A stretch of DNA of 8,598 nucleotides from an uncultured Mucilaginibacter sp. GTDB taxonomy: Bacteria; Bacteroidota; Bacteroidia; Sphingobacteriales; Sphingobacteriaceae. A program made the translations under genes and the position numbers. The stretch lies in assembly GCF_946481715.1 (NCBI RefSeq), contig NZ_CAMLOV010000212.1:1-8598 (forward strand), read 5' to 3'. The first letter of the stretch is position 1, and each line of letters starts with the position of its first letter. The notes below the pieces were generated by a model that saw only the letters and a program-made list of their open reading frames with translations, was not told the origin of the DNA and made no database searches. Shown in pieces: positions 6,228 to 8,598 of the stretch.

Positions 6228-6302
6228 TGTACGAGATTGTACGAAACTGTACGAAGTTGTACGGAAAGTGTACGAGCTGTACGTAAAATAAATTTTCGTA
6301 CA
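6228..6302. repeat. TGTACG array with about 10-bp phasing and an inverted end copy
   Basis: TGTACG begins at 6228, 6238, 6248, 6258, 6269 and 6278, with steps of 10, 10, 10, 11 and 9 bp. An inverted copy, CGTACA, lies at 6297-6302. The last direct copy and the inverted copy form a hairpin, TGTACG-(T)-AAAAT with ATTTT-CGTACA, with one bulged T and a 2-nt loop. Between units only 3-5 bases vary. The array ends 17 bp from the stop codon of the diadenylate cyclase gene and is in its 3' untranslated region. Function unknown: mobile-type repeat, 3' end structure and protein-binding array are all possible. Confidence 0.85.
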
Positions 6303-6318
6303 ACTGCCCTGCTACTGG

Positions 6319-7110
6319 TTAAAAATCTTTATTCAGCAGCTTTTCAAGTTCTGCAAAGCTAATATTCATCTTAATACGGCCCTGCTTGGCGTAGGAGATC
6401 TCGCCGGTTTCTTCTGATACGATGATGGCAGTAGCGTCATTTGCTTCGGTTACGCCAATACCGGCACGGTGCCGCAGCCCAAACTGGGCAGGCAGGTCGG
6501 CCTTCTCGGTAACCGGCAAAATACAACTGGCAGATTTGACCTTGTTTTCGGCAATTACCACAGCACCATCATGTAGTGGGCTATTCTTTTGAAAAATACT
6601 CTCTAACAAGCGTTTAGATATCTTTGCATCCACAACCTCGCAACTGTTCTGGTAAAATTGCTCATCATAATACTTAACAAAAACAATAAGCGCGCCGGTA
6701 CGGGTTTGCTTCATGCTTTTGCAGGCATCTATAATTGGCTTTATGCGGGCATAGTTGTTTTTTTCCGCCTCGGCCTTGCCAAAAAAATACTTCCACCAGG
6801 CCTTATTTCGCTGTAGCGAGGCATTCTTGCCCACCAACAGCAAAAACCGCCGCACTTCCTGCTGAAAGACAATTACGATAGCAATAATGCCAACATCGGC
6901 AAACTTGCCCAGGATCGCCGTAAGCAACTGCATGTGCAATGCCTGTACAATCTTGTAAAGCAAGTAGATAGCTATCATCCCAATAAAAATATTGGCAGCG
7001 ATCGTCCCCCTTATCAGGTTATACAGCTGGTATAAAATAAAGGCAACCAGCAGTACATCCAGTATGTTTGAGATGCTGGGCTTTAAAAAGCTGAGATCGA
7101 TGGATTGCAT
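6319..7110 (-). CDS. cdaA: CdaA-type diadenylate cyclase (c-di-AMP synthase), membrane bound
   Basis: A 263-residue protein of the CdaA/DacA class, which condenses two ATP into cyclic di-AMP. About three membrane helices fill residues 15-90 (for example LLVAFILYQLY, IFIGMIAIYLLY and VGIIAIVIVF), followed by the DisA_N domain at about 118-250. That domain holds DGA (181-183, in NSPLHDGAVVI) and RHR (213-215, in GLRHRAG), the two conserved active-site signatures, with TGALIVF at 138-144. Length and order match the usual CdaA, so it should be active. The ATG at 7110 is 56 bp after the polyprenyl synthase stop, so the two are probably co-transcribed. No ybbR/cdaR regulator gene, the partner in Firmicutes, follows it, and no folP gene adjoins it here. 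c-di-AMP commonly controls potassium and osmolyte uptake and the cell envelope; which targets exist here cannot be seen. Confidence 0.95.
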   Translation of the reverse strand: MQSIDLSFLKPSISNILDVLLVAFILYQLYNLIRGTIAANIFIGMIAIYLLYKIVQALHMQLLTAILGKFADVGIIAIVIVFQQEVRRFLLLVGKNASLQRNKAWWKYFFGKAEAEKNNYARIKPIIDACKSMKQTRTGALIVFVKYYDEQFYQNSCEVVDAKISKRLLESIFQKNSPLHDGAVVIAENKVKSASCILPVTEKADLPAQFGLRHRAGIGVTEANDATAIIVSEETGEISYAKQGRIKMNISFAELEKLLNKDF

Positions 7111-7166
7111 GCTACGAAGTTAATAAGTTTTGGGCAACATCAAATTGCAGGGGCACTATACAACAG

Positions 7167-8138
7167 CTATTTATTGCGTTCCGTAGTAAAGCGCACCAGT
7201 TGCTCCAACCCTGTGCGTGCATCGCCTGCGGGGAAGGTATCAAGTATGGCGAAGGCGGTTTCCTGGTACTTTTTCATTTGTATCTCAGAGTACTCCAGCC
7301 CGCCTTTTTGCTTTACAAAGGTGATGATCTCGGCAATCTTTTTAGGGTCGTCGTTATGGTTTTTCACCAGACCTATCATGCGTTTTTTATCGCCGGGGCT
7401 GCTGTTGTTTAATGCATAAATCAAGGGGAGGGTAACCTTCTTTTCTTTTATATCGATGCCCAGAGGCTTGCCAACGTCATCGGTGCCAAAGTCAAACATA
7501 TCATCCTTTATCTGGAAAGCGATGCCAATGTTTTCGCCAAACAGGCGCATTTTTTCCACTATTTCGTCGCTTGCCCCGGCGGATGCTGCCCCGCAGGCAC
7601 AGCATGAGGCAATAAGCGACGCAGTTTTCTGACGGATAACCTCGTAATAGACAGATTCGCTGATGTCCATCCGGCGCACCTTCTCTATCTGTAGCAGTTC
7701 GCCCTCGCTCATTTGCTTTACGGCTTCAGATACAATTTTCAGCAGGTTAAAATCCCCGTTATTTATAGAGAGCAGCAAGCCTTTAGATAGCAGGTAATCG
7801 CCCACCAAAACAGCTATCTTGTTTTTCCACAAGGCGTTTATAGAGAAGAAACCGCGGCGCTGGTAGGAGTTATCAACCACGTCGTCATGCACCAGGGTAG
7901 CTGTATGCAACAGTTCTACAAGGGCTGCGCCCCGATGGGTAGATTCGTTGATACCTCCACTAATACTGGCGGAGAAAAACACGAACATGGGCCGTATTTG
8001 CTTACCCTTACGTTTTACAATATAGTGGGTTATTCGGTCGAGCAAGGGTACCGAGCTTTGCATCGAAGTTTTAAACTTCTCCTCAAAAACATCAATTTCG
8101 GCAGCAATAGGTTTTTTTATCTCGTCGATGTTCGGCAT
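7167..8138 (-). CDS. Trans polyprenyl diphosphate synthase (long-chain type)
   Basis: From the ATG at 8138 the protein has 323 residues. It is an all-helical isoprenyl synthase that adds isopentenyl diphosphate to an allylic primer. The first aspartate-rich motif is HDDVVD (84-89, DDxxD at 85-89) followed by RRG. The second is DDMFD (212-216). KGKQIRP (44-50) binds diphosphate. The residue five before the first DD is alanine (80) and the one after it threonine, both small; in this family that leaves a deep pocket and points to a long product. Such enzymes commonly make the menaquinone side chain (MK-7 is usual in Sphingobacteriaceae). The chain length is inferred. A TTG at 8147 would add three residues; I prefer the ATG, which fits family starts (MxxIDEIK) and leaves a leader of about 45 nt from the promoter at 8189-8219. 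It is the first gene of a probable operon with the diadenylate cyclase. Confidence 0.92.
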   Translation of the reverse strand: MPNIDEIKKPIAAEIDVFEEKFKTSMQSSVPLLDRITHYIVKRKGKQIRPMFVFFSASISGGINESTHRGAALVELLHTATLVHDDVVDNSYQRRGFFSINALWKNKIAVLVGDYLLSKGLLLSINNGDFNLLKIVSEAVKQMSEGELLQIEKVRRMDISESVYYEVIRQKTASLIASCCACGAASAGASDEIVEKMRLFGENIGIAFQIKDDMFDFGTDDVGKPLGIDIKEKKVTLPLIYALNNSSPGDKKRMIGLVKNHNDDPKKIAEIITFVKQKGGLEYSEIQMKKYQETAFAILDTFPAGDARTGLEQLVRFTTERNK

Positions 8139-8188
8139 CTGCAACAAATCGCTTTTAGTCCCCCGGTTGTTAACCGTTTAATTTGCAG

Positions 8189-8219
8189 CAAACATAGCTA
8201 AAAAATAAATGTGCTTAAA
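8189..8219 (-). promoter_or_regulatory. Bacteroidota-type promoter of the polyprenyl synthase-cdaA operon
   Basis: Read on the minus strand, TTTA (8219-8216) is followed by exactly 19 nt and then TATGTTTG (8196-8189). TATGTTTG is a full match to the primary sigma -7 consensus TAnnTTTG, and TTTA is one base from the -33 consensus. Transcription should start near 8183, giving a leader of about 45 nt before the ATG at 8138. Confidence 0.75.
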
Positions 8220-8267
8220 CGCCTATTTTTTAGTCCCGGTTAAACCTTTGCCGGCGCAAACGCTCTA

Positions 8268-8363
8268 TATATATGTATTTAGATACAGTATATAAGTTTT
8301 GATTTTTGTGAGTTAGAGTTTTCGTTTGAGCAGGCTTCGGTAACACGAGGCCTGTTTTTTTTT
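8268..8363 (+). ncRNA. Candidate small RNA: AT-rich hairpin to orphan terminator
   Basis: A strong plus-strand terminator (8331-8363) has no plus-strand gene upstream; the nearest coding region is on the minus strand. Between them lies an imperfect hairpin at 8268-8294 (TATATA-TGTAT, TTAG loop, ATACA-G-TATATA). The likeliest explanations are an unannotated small RNA, or a terminator shielding the tRNA unit from upstream read-through. The only promoter-like word is TAAGTTTT (8293-8300, seven of eight to TAnnTTTG) without a good -33. The 5' end is therefore a guess, and I recognise no known RNA family. Confidence 0.25.
8331..8363 (+). terminator. Intrinsic terminator without an assigned gene
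   Basis: CAGGCTTCG (8331-8339) pairs with CGAGGCCTG (8346-8354) in a 9-bp stem with one T-G wobble and a 6-nt loop. Nine T residues follow directly (8355-8363). On the minus strand no T-run follows the stem, so it acts on plus-strand transcripts only. Confidence 0.85.
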
Positions 8364-8399
8364 GCAAAAACCCCAGCGGTTAAATGCCCATCAAATTTA

Positions 8400-8431
8400 T
8401 TTAACGATTATACAGAAGTTTGCTACTTTTG
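8400..8431 (+). promoter_or_regulatory. Promoter of the tRNA-Ser gene
   Basis: TTTA (8400-8403) is followed by 20 nt and TACTTTTG (8424-8431), a full match to the Bacteroidota -7 consensus TAnnTTTG. A start near 8438 would give a leader of about 13 nt before the tRNA. Confidence 0.75.
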
Positions 8432-8450
8432 CAATCCTTAAAAAAGATAC

Positions 8451-8541
8451 GGAGAGGTGTCTGAGTGGTCGAAAGAGCACGCCTGGAAAGTGTGTATACG
8501 CCAAAAGTGTATCGAGGGTTCGAATCCCTCCCTCTCCGCCA
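8451..8541 (+). tRNA. tRNA-Ser, anticodon GGA
   Basis: The acceptor stem is GGAGAGG (8451-8457) with CCTCTCC (8531-8537), discriminator G8538 and an encoded CCA (8539-8541). The anticodon arm is CACGC-CTGGAAA-GTGTG (8478-8494), with anticodon GGA at 8485-8487, so it reads UCC and UCU. The long variable arm (TATAC with GTGTA, one wobble) marks a class II tRNA and, with the anticodon, identifies serine. The T arm is GAGGG-TTCGAAT-CCCTC, ending at 8530. All stems pair well, so it should be functional. Without the CCA it would end at 8538. Confidence 0.97.
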
Positions 8542-8562
8542 AGTTTATATATCAAACGATTC

Positions 8563-8598
8563 AAAAACGCCTTAAATGCATCATTTAAGGCGTTTTTT
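8563..8598 (+). terminator. Terminator after tRNA-Ser
   Basis: A perfect 15-bp inverted repeat, 8563-8577 with 8583-8597 (core ACGCCTTAAAT / ATTTAAGGCGT), encloses a 5-nt loop (GCATC). It ends in a run of at least six T residues at the window edge. Its A-run and T-run symmetry would let it also act on minus-strand transcripts arriving from the right. Confidence 0.9.

Larger units (their letters stand above)
8139..8450. other. Intergenic region with two opposed promoters and an orphan terminator
   Basis: This 312-bp stretch holds no convincing protein gene. From left to right it has the leader of the polyprenyl synthase gene, including a small hairpin CGGTT-GTT-AACCG (8164-8176), then that gene's minus-strand promoter (8189-8219). 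Next come an AT-rich hairpin (8268-8294), a plus-strand terminator (8331-8363) and the tRNA promoter (8400-8431). A 9-codon ATG frame at 8273-8302 is too short to support on its own. Confidence 0.6.

Noticed and set aside
6228..6302. CRISPR array
   Set aside because: Repeat units are 6 bp with 3-5 bp between them, far below CRISPR repeat and spacer sizes, and no cas gene is present.
7887..8201. Plus-strand open frame of 104 codons overlapping the polyprenyl synthase start and its promoter
   Set aside because: It is opposite the conserved first aspartate-rich region, and no terminator or motif supports it.
8273..8302. A 9-codon ATG frame before the orphan terminator as a leader peptide for attenuation
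   Set aside because: The peptide shows no run of one amino acid, no alternative anti-terminator pairing is evident, and the next gene is a tRNA with its own promoter.
8451..8541. tRNA gene as an integration site for a mobile element
   Set aside because: No integrase and no repeated tRNA 3' end are visible, and the tRNA is closed by its own terminator at the window edge.

Overview
The window looks like chromosomal DNA from a Bacteroidota, most likely a Sphingobacteriaceae close to Mucilaginibacter or Pedobacter. The basis is two promoters with the Bacteroidota -33/-7 form (TTTA, then 19-20 nt, then TAnnTTTG), no purine-rich ribosome binding sites before the starts, exported Gfo/Idh/MocA and DUF1080 proteins, and many short intergenic repeats of the kind common in that group. 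The genus is an inference.

Layout: (1) 59-3025, minus strand: an exported Gfo/Idh/MocA oxidoreductase followed by a secreted protein with two DUF1080 (3-keto-glycoside hydrolase type) domains. Together they suggest extracytoplasmic oxidation and cleavage of a glycoside. Their 264-bp gap holds two different paired-hairpin elements. (2) 3026-3385: a repeat-rich divergent intergenic region. (3) 3386-5866, plus strand: a secreted M1 zinc aminopeptidase with a strong intrinsic terminator. (4) 5918-6318: a short ORF with an 11-residue MPV repeat, between three more repeat families, including a TGTACG array spaced at about one helical turn. (5) 6319-8138, minus strand: a trans polyprenyl diphosphate synthase and a CdaA-type diadenylate cyclase, probably one operon from a well-formed promoter at 8189-8219. 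(6) 8220-8598: an orphan plus-strand terminator that may end a small RNA, then tRNA-Ser(GGA) with its own promoter, an encoded CCA and a near-perfect terminator at the window edge.

The protein genes are recognisable families. The unusual content is between them: at least seven distinct short repeat families fill nearly every gap, and two are inverted hairpin pairs in which the copies differ by compensating changes. The same gaps show a repeat-fused short ORF and a terminator without an assigned gene. I see no CRISPR array, transposase, phage gene or defence system.
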